64,000 nucleotides of DNA from positions 115,178,680-115,242,679 of the forward strand of contig CM036160.1 of the NCBI GenBank assembly GCA_020631735.1, in the 5' to 3' direction. The stretch comes from Saccharum officinarum (taxonomy: Eukaryota > Streptophyta > Magnoliopsida > Poales > Poaceae). Positions within the stretch are counted from its first letter, which is position 1; each line of letters opens with the position of its first letter. The notes beneath the pieces were generated by a model. That model saw only the letters and a program-made list of their open reading frames with translations, was not told where the DNA came from and made no database searches. Position numbers and translations under genes: made by a program. This document shows, piece by piece, positions 33,117 through 45,300 of this stretch.

Positions 33117-34320
33117 TGTCTGATCAATAGAAGATTTTTCTGAGAGTTCTCCATTAGAATCAAATCAATATGATTTTGGAGAGGATTTGTTTGATGTTTC
33201 TGCATTAGAGTCTGAATTGGTTGGCGATGATACAAAATCTTTGAATTTTGGCAAGACTTTGATGGATGAAGCAGAGTTAGATTGGATGGTAAAAAATAGG
33301 ATGTTAGAAAAAGCTGATGCTAGGTTGCCCTTTGAAGGTGAAATGATTCCTAAGCCTAAACCTCATGAATGTGTTGTTTTCCGAGATCAGTTTACAGCTG
33401 GTCTTCGCATGCCATATCAAGATTTCATTGAAGAAATTCTGAAGGCATATAACATTGAAATCCATCATCTGACTCCAAATGGGATAGCGAAGATTGCACT
33501 TTTTATTTGGGCAGTGAAGTCTTAGAGAGGAAACTAGATATTGGTGCCTTTTGCTCTCTTCATGTAATGCATACACAATTTAGGAACAAAAATGTTGATG
33601 GCAGAACTATTATCAAGTACTTTGGTTGTTGCAGTTTTAAGACTGCTCGCGACGCCAAACAGATTTCTCCAGCCTCAAGAAACAAATGGGTTAAAATTGG
33701 TATCGTTATTGATTTTATCATACAGTTCCTCTTGTCGAAGAAAGGGATGACTCTAGAAGGATTGTGAAAATATATCCTTTGACTGCGAATATGAGTAAGA
33801 ATGCCTTTGATTGCAAATATGAGTTTCCAAGTTCGAAGAGTTTCAAGAACTTGTGAGAAAATTTACAGACTTGCTGCTGCTATGCAAAGTGCTCGTGATT
33901 TTTGTGAAGAATATATTGCAGCTCGGATCTAGTCGTTGAAGAAAGGTTGGAGTTTTATTCATTTTCATGAGAAAATGGTGCAGGGTAAAAGTTATATTTT
34001 TTCAGATAATGAATCTTTTCGCTCGAAGAAGTATTCTGAAGATGTACAATTTGTGTCTGCTATTGAATCTAAAGCAGTTAAAATTCTTAGGAAATTCCTG
34101 AAGAAAGAGAAATATTCGATGGACAAGATCTTAGGAAAAGATTATAAGTGATTGAATAGAGTTTTTGATATTGCACATATTAAGTACGGTGAAAGACCTC
34201 TGCCTGCTTGTACTCGTACGACGAAATCGAGTATAGAAAATGTGACAAAGAAGAAAAGAGCTAGTGGTCAACTTGCCAAGGAAACTAACAAGAGGAAGAA
34301 GGTTGCTGTTGATGGTAGAT
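33117..34320 (+). pseudogene. Antisense ORF of the minus-strand gypsy element
   Basis: An intron-like GTAAAAG...GTGTTAG segment precedes ATGTCTGATCAATAG, so the frame stops after four codons. A longer frame opens at 33187 and encodes CVVFRDQFTAGLRMPYQDF and YNIEIHHLTPNGIAKIALF, clearly homologous to the VSFICFHERGFGVP..VELHHLAPN region of the antisense ORF at 15313-17551. The frame shifts at about 33515 into NKNVDGRTIIKYFG and again later (33936-34151). It ends in a basic KKRASGQLAKETNKRKK tail at about 34245-34320. The fragment is decayed. Confidence 0.6.
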
Positions 34321-34466
34321 AAATATCATTTTTAACCGTCAACATAGCATGAGAAATGATCTAAATATAAATACTATCTAAATATAGGAGTTACACTGAT
34401 AGAATTCTATGAGTTTTGGTGAATATCTATTTCTGCAGGGGTTATCAGGAAATAACTAAAGGAGAT

Positions 34467-35879
34467 TGTTAACGATAGTTAACCATCAACTTTATAAGTC
34501 AACAAGGATCAAAAGAAGGGTTAAAATGAGCTTCACCTTAGACTTAGGGGTTTTAAACTAATAATTTCCATGAGTTTTGGTGAATGTCTATTTCTGCAGG
34601 GGTTATTAGGAAAAGACCAAAGGAGACCCACATGCCAGATTTACATAGAGAGAAATCAATCCTACTATGAAAAAGAATAATCTAGAAGACTCGGGAAGGC
34701 ATCCCCTCGAAGGGGAGGGCCAAATGGGCTGGCAGGTGGGGCGGCCGCCCCTGGCCCTAGGCGCTCGCCCCACTCAGGTCGCCAATCAGCTTCCACCTCT
34801 TGGATCATGCCTCCACCGCCTTTGAGGATGAATAAAAACCATAGATCAAGATCGGTTTGATCCGAGGGCTGTGGTACTTCCTAGAAGGCTATATAAGTAA
34901 GGTCCCTCACCCCAGGAGAAACCCTAATTCATTAGTAATTCATCAGTAGAGCTAGGGTTTAGAGAGTTTCTCTCCACCAGAGAATTAGAATAGCTACTCC
35001 AAATCTTCAACTTCTACATAGGTTTAGACTAGATAGAGGAAGAGTCGGGCGACTTGTGCTCAGAATTTGGATCTTCGTCATCAAAGTATTGGTACTATTT
35101 TGTATCTTTACTCTACGACTTTATTCTAATATGATTATGCTTCTATTTATTATGTTTCTAGTTTGCTCTAGTAGTACATTTGATATGGTTATAATCGATA
35201 ATGAGTTTATGTATATGTTTGCAAAGCGCTTAGCTCTTTTCGCGAGGGGGTTAAGTGGTAGATCACATATAAGCGTGGTGCTTAGATGCTATTTACCTGC
35301 AAATGTATCCTATTGGCCGGATCGTGTGGTAGTTCGTGGAAGTGATAGTTCTATTGAGTCTTATATAGTCCACCCTCTATTGATAGGACAGGCAGAAACA
35401 ACGTTACGTAGGAAGTCATGCTATGTTCTGGCTTTCTTCAGTAATATTTCTTATACATAGATGAAGAATCTTTTATGCTATATATGATGGTGTGTTTGTT
35501 AGAGTAGATGAATGACTTAGTAGATTAGAACCTACCTAAAATTCAATCTCTTGAACTAATCAGACGTCAACCTACCTGTATGATGAGTAGTCTATCTCTA
35601 ATCTCTGCGTGATTTATTCCCTATGCTTTACAATTCAATTATATTTATTTATCATGGTTTATCCCCTCTGCCAAAGTAAGTGATTGTGTGATTGATTTCT
35701 CATAAGTAGTCATATTTTGCAAATCCATCCATTTAGGTTTAAGTCCTTAATTCTTTCCCTTGAGCTAAATATAAATTAACGATACCTGGAATATTTTCCG
35801 GTGAAGGCTACGATGGTATTTTATCTGTATGCTTGTGGATCCCATTTTTTATTCTAAGAGGAGTAGTTCTATATAAACA
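34467..35879 (+). repeat. LTR-like repeat of another gypsy element
   Basis: Proposed boundaries are TGTTAACGATAG and CTATATAAACA, which are imperfect inverted ends. It is followed 4 bp later by TGGCGCCATG, a gypsy-type primer binding site. A TATA-like CTATATAAGTAAGG lies at about 34890. The stretch 34398-34466 before it repeats part of 34560-34626 (GAGTTTTGGTGAAT..CTATTTCTGCAGG). The left boundary is uncertain. Confidence 0.4.
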
Positions 35880-35883
35880 CTTC

Positions 35884-35900
35884 TGGCGCCATGTTAGGGA
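35884..35900 (+). other. Primer binding site-like sequence
   Basis: TGGCGCCATGTTAGGGA resembles the TGGCGCC..GGGGA primer sites of grass gypsy elements and sits 4 bp after the LTR-like repeat. Only about 50 bp of leader follow before LTR sequence begins again. Confidence 0.45.
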
Positions 35901-35934
35901 TGACAACTTAGCTTAAGTGGTGTTAGAAGTGTCA

Positions 35935-36089
35935 ACAAAGGTCCACATGTCAGATTTACATAGAGAGAAACCAACCATACTATAAAAAAGAATACTCTAG
36001 AAGACTCGGGAAGATCACACCCCGGAGGGTAGGGCCCACAGGCTAGGCAACAGGGGCGGACGCCCCACCCAGGGAGCCAATCAGCTTTC
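35935..36089 (+). repeat. Partial second copy of the LTR-like repeat
   Basis: It repeats 34627-34795 (CACATGYCAGATTTACATAGAGAG onward, ending GCCAATCAGCTT). It is cut at 36090 by the inserted LTR. The element's internal region is nearly all missing between the two copies. Confidence 0.6.
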
Positions 36090-39055
36090 TGTAACAGAAC
36101 CGACCAATTATACGAAATTAAGTAAGAAAATCATCCACCGGGGCAGACGATTTAGCAAACTTAAGCCCGTATAACCCGGTAGTCCGTGAAATCTCGAGGG
36201 ATTTCAAATCAACTCGCATATCAGCCAAGATCATAATAAGTTTAGCGGTCACCATAACAAATAACATAAAAGTTCACATCACGGATACATCAGAGTTTAA
36301 ACATAGTTATTACAAACCAAGTTCAAATAAAAAGTAGCGGAAGCATTTAGTTCAAATTCACCCACACACTCACACATAGTTCAAGTATAGTGCCAGCTAA
36401 TGATCATCTCTAAAAAAGCATTAGATAAGATGTAGGGAACGACCACTACCCATGGTCCTAAGCTTCACCCATCGCAGGATAAAGGCAGTTGATACAGTAG
36501 CCGTAATACATCTGCCCATCTGCAACAAGTGGGAACAAAGCCCTGAGTACGAGAAGTTACTCAGCTAGACTTACCCAACATAACCAAAAATAAAAATGAC
36601 ACCAAGGATTATGAAGGCTTTATCATGAGGTAGCTGACTCATTTGCAAAAAGACAATTTTAGTATTACAAGAATCTTTCCAAAAGCATTATTGTCAAGTT
36701 AATAATTATTAACCTGTCGGCTACATTTGCACATATACTAGAATAAACATGTCATTAACAAGCAATGATAACCAGTGATCAATATCAACTACCATAATGC
36801 CATATCTATTTTAATTGTCCAGGTGTTCCATCAACCTTACTACGATGAAGTAACTCAAGTCAAGTGTTCACTATCCAGTGAACGATGGCGATTCGAATTG
36901 ATTATTAACCAGCTGGTAATTTATTCCTCACATAAACCTCACTCACCCGCTAAAGTGAGATATTGGTCACCGAGTTAACTATCCAGGTAAAGTCTCGAGT
37001 TTGCCAGGAACCACATGTACCCGGGGGCCGCCCGACTGCTCTTTGGCCTTATTATCGCGCCCCCGTGTCCTACATACCTGCTCTGGTACAGTGCGCTGCG
37101 GGCAATCCACTCGGCCCGAATAATCTCCTAGCTTCGCGGTCGAAAGGTACATTATTCGGCCAGCTAAATGTAAGGCATACATTCAACATGACTCGAGGCC
37201 CAACAACGGTCGGTCCTTAACTGACACAAACGAAAAGCACTACAGTCTGAAACCCTATAAGTCTCTGTCTGGTCTCAACTTCAAATTAACACTTAGTTAT
37301 CCTATGATGACATAATTATCTAAGCAGATCCAGGTAACCACCTATAGCTCGCAGGTGACAGGAAATCACCCGACTTCTACCGGTCTAAGCAAGCTAAGCA
37401 TTTACTCGACTGCGAATACCAGGGTAACAAGGATAGGGTATAAGAAGGGTAAACAAGGTATAATACAGCAACGGTTGCACTCAACCCCTATAACTTAATG
37501 CATCAAATATATAACATATATAGTAAAATGCTTTATAAAGTAGGAGGCTGATAATGCTACGGGGCTTGTCTCTTTCGAAAGAGCTCGGGCGATGATCGGG
37601 ACACTCTAGAATATTCTCACCGACCTTCTCGTTTGCCTCGGGAACCTCCTGCTCTTATACCTCGGGCTGCTCTTCCGGCTCCTCTAGAACTGCTACCAGA
37701 ATTCCTTCCTACGATCCTATATGATGCAGATGTATAAGTGCTCATGCATAGGTGCATTGGAGGGATGAAATGCAATGATCATGATGAATAGGATGTAGAT
37801 GAACATGTTTACTTTATTGGATAGAGTAGAAATACAACTCTTCTACAAGGTAGTTAATATCATCCAAGAACATGTACTACTAAACTACTACTACAACCAC
37901 TATACTACTTACTAAGTCACCACAGCAAGCTAAGATAGTTCAAAGATACACCAAAGCAAATATTAGTAACTAAACATGCATTAGAAATTATTATCTTATA
38001 TTCAATTTAAACTAGGGCTACACACAACCTATAATTCTGGTACTCATAAAAATCTAAAAAAAATACAGTAGCACAGTCACCCCAAAATTAGTCTACCATA
38101 AAATTTTTATGTGAATTGAATAAGCAAAACTGCCTACACAAAAATAACAAAATATGGCATAAATATGAGCATGAAAATACTTTGTATTATGAAAAGTATC
38201 AAACAACAGATTTATCATTTTCCTAGATTCTACACAGTAAATGATCACTGCAAAATTTATCACATGCATGTTTTATTCATATTTTTCCTTATAAAGAAAA
38301 TAACAAATCTAGTTAATAAATAACACTTGAACTAGACATCAATAATTTCACACAGAACATGCATAGCATACATTTTTCCCAAATACTACATCACAAAAGA
38401 AAACTAATGCAAGTGGAACCATATTTTTCTGATACATATTCTATTGACTATTCATTTTTTAAGATAAATAGCAATTACAAGACTTAAATAAAGCTCCACA
38501 GAACAGTATCTCAAAATCAACATGCAATATTTTTATGCTGCGGATCTACTCAAAAGAAAACTAGCAAAATTTGTTTCACCAAATTTGGAGCACTTTGGAG
38601 CAAGATACAAATTTCTAAAACATTTTCACTGAAATAAATAATTCCCTTTTTCTTTTTTTTAACGGCCGCCCTAAATACTAAACGCACCCCGCGGGGTTCA
38701 CCCAGACCCGAGCCAGGAGGCATAGGTGGGCCCCATGGCCCCACTATCTAGTGAGACAGAAGTAGGGGAGAAGCTCCACCGGCCGATGATCACCGACAGC
38801 GAGCTCCCCGGCGATGCCGCGGGCACCGACATGCTCGTCATGCCAGGCCACACCGCTTGGTGCCCTCGGATGAGCCGATGGTGCACCGAAGCATGCACGC
38901 TGGCATGCATGGTGGCGACGCAGGCGTGGCTCACGGTGTTAATCCGACACCGACCGAGGCGGGGCAAGGCAAGGAGCGCGGGGGTTTCGCAGGGTAAAGG
39001 CGGACCCGGTTGCTCGTGCAACAGAGGAGGAGAAGGGGTGGTAGCGCGACTAGCC
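36090..39055 (+). repeat. Ty3/gypsy LTR (Del/Tekay-like), inverted copy of 1-2297
   Basis: It starts TGTAACAGAACCGACC at 36090, inside the preceding LTR-like repeat. Up to 38432 it is the reverse complement of 1-2297. The remaining 600 bp, GC-rich with GGGCCCCAT and CACCGAAGCATGC blocks, continues to the N gap, so the far end is unknown. It could be a solo LTR or the start of an element lost in the gap. Confidence 0.65.
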
Positions 39056-39155
39056 NNNNNNNNNNNNNNNNNNNNNNNNNNNNNNNNNNNNNNNNNNNNN
39101 NNNNNNNNNNNNNNNNNNNNNNNNNNNNNNNNNNNNNNNNNNNNNNNNNNNNNNN
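39056..39155. other. Assembly gap (100 N)
   Basis: Exactly 100 N, the usual placeholder for a gap of unknown size. It separates retrotransposon LTR from an intron of the glutamate synthase gene, so order and distance across it are not secured. Confidence 0.99.
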
Positions 39156-39349
39156 CAGCTTTACAAGGATAGTGCTAGAAGTGTTAGTAATAAGTCAAAA
39201 AGATATAAGATGTAAATCAACTACAGGAGAGGGGGGAGGCCTTCTAAACAGTGTGCCAGAACCCAAAAAAAAGAGCTAAAGTGGGGAAAAAAAGTGCAGA
39301 TAGGAATACTAGATAATTTTTGTGGCATTTGCTACTTGATTTTAACTAC

Positions 39350-42300
39350 CTCGTCAAGTGTGAGACCTCCAATTTTCGATACACTTCCACAGAAGGCAAG
39401 ATCAACAACTTCTTGACCAAGACCATAAATTTCAAAGATCTGAGCTCCACAATAGCTGTCCGAACAATGTGTACGGATTAAACAATTGTAGTGGAAATTC
39501 AGACTTCATAATATCGACAGTATAACTATTAACTGGATGGCAAAGATAGACAGACCTTGAGAGCAGTGAGATACCCATTTTTGAAAGAATTTTGAGCAGA
39601 CCTGATTTTACTGCCTGGAAAGTACATCAATTGAACACATTAACAAAAAGTACCATTAAATCAAATGGAATGTGAGATATTACTCTATGTTAACTAGAAC
39701 AGACAGACAAATCATCAAAAATCAAATAATATTAATGACAATACGGCCATAGAGCGTTAGCATGCAAAAAAGGACCTAAGGGCTCAAATGTGGTAAAATG
39801 CTCATATTGGATCGAACTGTGCTCAGACTTCAGAAGAGTAGGGGCAGTAGGACAACAACATCCAACAAACAGGTCGTAAGTTAGAAAATTTACCTTGGTA
39901 AAGTTTCTTTGTGCCTGCTCGATGGTCACTGTGGGCATCTTCCCATTCCGCATCAAATTAACAGTTTTGTTGCTCAGCCTCCATTGCCGGCATGTTTCTA
40001 GTGCCAGATAAGGACACACAGCACTAATACAGGAATGAATATTAGTATATTTAGGAAGAAGCTAGAGTAACCAAAACAAAACTAAACCTATTTTTATATC
40101 CATGGCTATATTTACTAAGATCCATGATTTGAAGTCACGGTCTGGTGAATGATGATAGTCATGGGAATATGAATCCCACCAGAGTTCAAACCCTAGTAAC
40201 ATGCTAGTGCTTTCAAAGGTGGAACCATGAAGACATGTTATAGGGAGACATCATTGTGTTGTGATTTCTATGAATTAAAGGGTATGCAATTTTTTTTTCT
40301 ATTTCGTAAGTTAAGTTAGATTAAGAATGTGGGCATGCCTTTTATTGTCCACAAATGTAAGGCACTGATTTTTAATGGTATTGTCCACAAATGTAAGGCA
40401 CTGATTTTTAATGGTATTGTCCACAAATGTAAGGCTGATTTCATATTTCAATGTAGAATAAGTTGTTTTTCCTATTTACGCCGATAATATCCACACTTTG
40501 CATTGGTTACATGCATCCATTAAATATTAGGCTCTAAATACATAACCAATAACCAATGGTAATATAGTCATTTGAAAGTCTTCTTAATCTATGTGCAAGA
40601 CAAAATGGGCTTCCAACTGTGGATGTAGAGAGTAGCTATTATTGAACGAAATCTACTGGTGACAACAAATTCATACCTGGCACCATATCCAATCAGACAG
40701 GCAAAGTGATGTGTGCTAAAGCACTGAGCAGTATCAGCAACAATGAAGCAAACATACGGAGACCATTCTGAATCAAATGCTGGTGGATGGCACCAACAGC
40801 TAGAAGTATTGGTATGGCAGGACGAGTTGGTTCCTACATTATCCATAATATAAAATTGAGATGTAGGAAGCATGAGGGGAAAAAAATAATGCACTCTCAA
40901 TCGCATCATAAACTATTAATAGCAATAATAAATTGAACCAAAACTGCTTGAGAAAAAAATTTGAAACAAAAGGAGAGTTTCACATTTTCATTCAAGTAAA
41001 ATGCAACATTTTCTTTTTTCTTCAAATACGCAAGAGAGCTGCGCATCATTGTATTAAAAGATAGAATGATCCAAGTACAACGCCAGCCTTGGGTTAGTTT
41101 TTTGTTACATTCGCTTACACCGTGCAACATTAGTGAAGTTAATGCTAGGTTACCTTTTTCCAAGATCGGGAAATTTTAAGAAATAAAAATTGCATTATAT
41201 TTGACAAGGAAAATCATAGCAAGCCAACGTTGACGGGAAATAAATTGTTGAGGTGGTTGTATTTTATAGGAATGCTTCCAAGTTAGGAAACGGACAATTT
41301 AAGGTCAACAGGATGCATGTCCCAAGTGTTTGTGAAGTGTAATAAGAGCAGTTAGCCTGATATGTGCCCGCTTGTAGTGACATCCATATATAAGCATTAA
41401 TAATTGTAGGCATCTCAGTGATGCACAGCCATGCTCTGTTAGTTTCCTTCTTTATTTTTATATATGAAAGTAAATTATTGTATGGACACAGCTAAAATGG
41501 ACATTGTATTATCCACTTCGTTTTAATGTAGTTTTTCTGGTTAACTGCACAAAGCTTATGTGCAGCTGTGGACAGCACAAATCCATCCATTGATCCAAAT
41601 TTTATCTACGACAATGCATATTAAGCAAGTGAAACTGAAAAGAATGTCAAACATACATTTAGATCTCAAGTACACTTCAAAAATAAAGATGTGAAATTCT
41701 ACTGCCAAAATATTCAAATATGTAAAAGATTGGGGGAAATGAACCCAAAAAGAAAGTAGTTTTCAAACAATGTGCTAACATCTTAAACATCAGTACTCAC
41801 AGGTGCTTCACAACGATCAGAAAGAACAAGAAGTTGAGAGCCACTCCGCACAGCAGCGTCAGCTTCTTCACAAAGAGCCTGAATTGTCTTATCAAGTGAA
41901 CCATCTAGACCTTTACGAATATCAAAGTATGTTGACAGTGCTTTGGGCTTCAGTTTTGGGTCCTTCAATAGAGTTTCTAGTTCACCTTCATTCAGCACAG
42001 GGCTTGATAGTGCAACCTGAAAAAGGTCAATAGTGTTTTTGATATTGCACCCAATAAAGAATAAATGTAAAGTCATAGACTTAATTTGAAACTAAGTACA
42101 CATACCTGATCAGCATTTTCAGGGCCGACCTCCAAGATGTTGCCTCTTTTCCCAATATTAACCTCAAGAGACATAACTAAACCTTCTCTGAGGGGATCAA
42201 TTGCAGGATTTGTAACCTAGAATGGGTAATAAAATTATGTCTCATGGAAACCAAGGCTGAGAGGACATTAATCTTAACTTTTGTAAATGAGGAGAGCAGA

Positions 42301-45300
42301 TTCCGCAGAGAAAATGTCATCATATCACCAAGTTACTAAATCACTAACTTCTTTTCCTACAAGACTAACATACCAACAGAAGAGCATGCTCAATTTACAT
42401 CTTTTGGGGGTTTTGGTGTGACAATATTGAATTTCACATTCACAATACAGCAGACAAGCTTTGCACATACACTAATGAGTTGAATGTGATTGAAGATGGC
42501 CTCAAATTTGCAAGTACTTCAATAACACTTTATCGTGCCTGAGAAAAATGGAATTTCTCAACTACCAACTCTGCTATAGATGGAATGTTTGCCAAGGAAT
42601 ACAAAACTGTGCAGCAAGACATTTAACAATTATTACTGTCACAATGATAAGAAGAAAGCTATTACTTGAGAGCAATGGATAGAGCGACCAATTTGGACTC
42701 AAAAGGCCTTGGCTAGTTAAAAAGGTAAAAATGTGCAAGGACTTACTAACCTGTGCAAACCGCTGCTTGAAATAATCATATAACAAGTGTGGTCTTTGTG
42801 ATAACACAGCTAACGGAATGTCATCGCCCATACAAAATGTTGGTTCCTTTCCTTGTGAAGCCATTGATTCGATCACCATTTGCACATCTTCACTTGAATA
42901 GCCAAATGCCCTAAGGAAACAACAGTATGCTTACATTTAATGTTCAGCCTGAGCAACAATCTATGAATCTAATACCTATAGCCGCTACAACCCGTGGAAT
43001 TTGTCTGTTGCACAACTTCAGTTCTAAAAGTAAATATAGCTAGGTAGTGCACTAGGTTAACATGTTAAAATTAACCCGATCAGTGCTGGCATTGTCCATA
43101 GCACGATGGAATTACAAGCAAAAACATAGAGTTTTGGATGCATTTTATGAAACATCAAGAACACTTTTGTCTGTTTATAATGTAATCATTACAGTAACAT
43201 GTAGCACCAGATAGAATATCAGACATTCAAGCACAGAAACTCTGACGATAGTAAACATATAAGTTCCACAAGACCACATTTGGACAAGTAAAAGAAAAGA
43301 TCTTAGTATGTGTTGCATCAATGAACAAAGCTTGATGAATTCTTACTGTTGATGTCTCAAAACAGTCTCATTGTCCATGATAGTTGAAGAGAGGAAGTTG
43401 ACAGGCTTTATCAAACGTGTGCGTTCTTGCAACCAAGTTCCATAGGGGCTCGCTAAAGCCACAGTTTTCTTTACTTCTGTGTTTTCAAGCACCTGGATGG
43501 TTCATGAGGTTTAAAATCTTTAGTACAAAATTCGGCAGCAGTCAACGGCAAGAAAGAGAAAAGATTATTTGTTTCTATTCTAACCTGTCCGGTCTGTAGG
43601 TCAACAGTTATCATCATTCCAGGACCTAATCGTCCTTTCATTACTACCTTTGACTCATCCATTGGTATAACGCCAACCTGTGGGTTGCCATTGACAGAAT
43701 TAGTGATCAGTGCAAACCAAACATGAACTATGAGGTTTCACATAGCACTTAAGAAGGTGATCAGAATTCAATTCAACTACTAGGGCATACTTTTATGTAA
43801 ATATTAAAAACAAAATTATATCAATTTAAACCACTCAGGAGATGGTCACAAGGTGTGATTTGCAAAACAACTTAATTATATATGGGAAAATCTCAAAAAA
43901 AAAAAAAGGCATCCTCCCTACGACAACTGAAGAACTATACATTTCTCTACAAACTTGTATAGAGGAGAGCAAGATAAGAAGTTTAGTGCGGTAGAAGTTT
44001 TTATACATCACAAATTAAGAGTCCCTGCTACATCACATTACATTTAAATAAGAATAAATTTATAACTTAATAGTTTCACCTATCACCTAACCTAGCTGAC
44101 AGACCTACACATTAGCAAATGGACACAGTACTTACTGAATGTTACATTTAGTTTAGCTTGTGACATCTGAACTCTGCGATTTGGTATAGAAGGGTGTCAA
44201 TATATCTGCAATGAAGTATTGGCAGATAAACCAAATGCTCCAATTCAAGGATTCCAAATGGATATTTTATAATCTATGAGAAGACAATTCTCTGACGACG
44301 TTGTTGTTGAACATAGAGTTTTGTACAGAAGAAAGAAACAGCTGAAACCTACCTCAGATGCAACATAAACAAAGTCATCTGATGTTCTCCAATAACGTGC
44401 TGGACGGAGCCCATTCCTATCAGAGTTGCTCCTACAGTTCTTCCATCACTGAACATAAAAATATATATTTTAAAAAGAATTATAAGCACCACCACTGTGT
44501 TGGCAAATATTCAGTTGGAAAGGTGGCACTGGAATATCTTATGCATGAATTTACACCACAAAAACTCAGTCTCAGACCAATTCAGTAATGCCCTTCATAG
44601 TTTTTATCCTATGACTATTCTTATGTTTATTGCCTATTATTATTTCTTCTGCCCTATGCGGGAACTCATTGTCCTAGGCTCCTAGCATGGCTCAGAAGGT
44701 TTCAACAGCTACATTCAAAATACCTCCTAAAAAGGATACTACTCAATGCCGCTTGTAACAACAACACATAGCTCAATTAAGTGCACAGAATACCCATTTT
44801 TTATATTTCATCCCTGCTTTTAGGTGCACAGAAGTAAAATCTGCTATAACACAACAAGTCTTTAACCAAAGTGTTAAAGAAAACTGTTGTTTCACATCAG
44901 ATACTCAAAGAGTGAAAGAAAATATGGAATAACTGACAATCCTATCTGGGCATACAAACGATTTTACCTAAATAGGAGTAAAGCAGGTCCATCCCAAGCT
45001 TCCATTTGTCCTTTGTAGTAGTCATAAAAGTCAATTACCTAAATACAGAACAAAACAAACTCAATTAGACAGGATGGCTGTGTAGGTTAATACAGAAGGG
45101 AACGCATGCATGTCAATAACCATACCTCAGGGTATTTTATAGATAATGTTGGATGCTTCTTATATGCCTCAGGGACGAGAATCATAAGAGCTTCTGCAGG
45201 ACTTCTACCACTTCTTAGCAGCAACTGATGCAAGAAAGGATGTGAAGATTTAACAATAACAGCAGCAGTATTTTAGGTGAAGTGGAGTGGAAAAAGAAAA

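Larger units (their letters stand above)
32314..34320 (-). mobile_element. Degraded Tat-like gypsy element, minus orientation, 3' end only
   Basis: It comprises a short LTR (32314-32680), a polypurine-like GAGGGGCTGC on the minus strand next to it, and an antisense ORF reading rightwards (33117-34320). This is the mirror of the LTR/antisense-ORF layout seen at 15313-19794. No pol remains, and the element gives way at about 34320 to another LTR element. Confidence 0.6.

Noticed and set aside
40345..40440. CRISPR-like array
   Set aside because: The copies are contiguous with no spacers, lie in a plant intron and number fewer than three.
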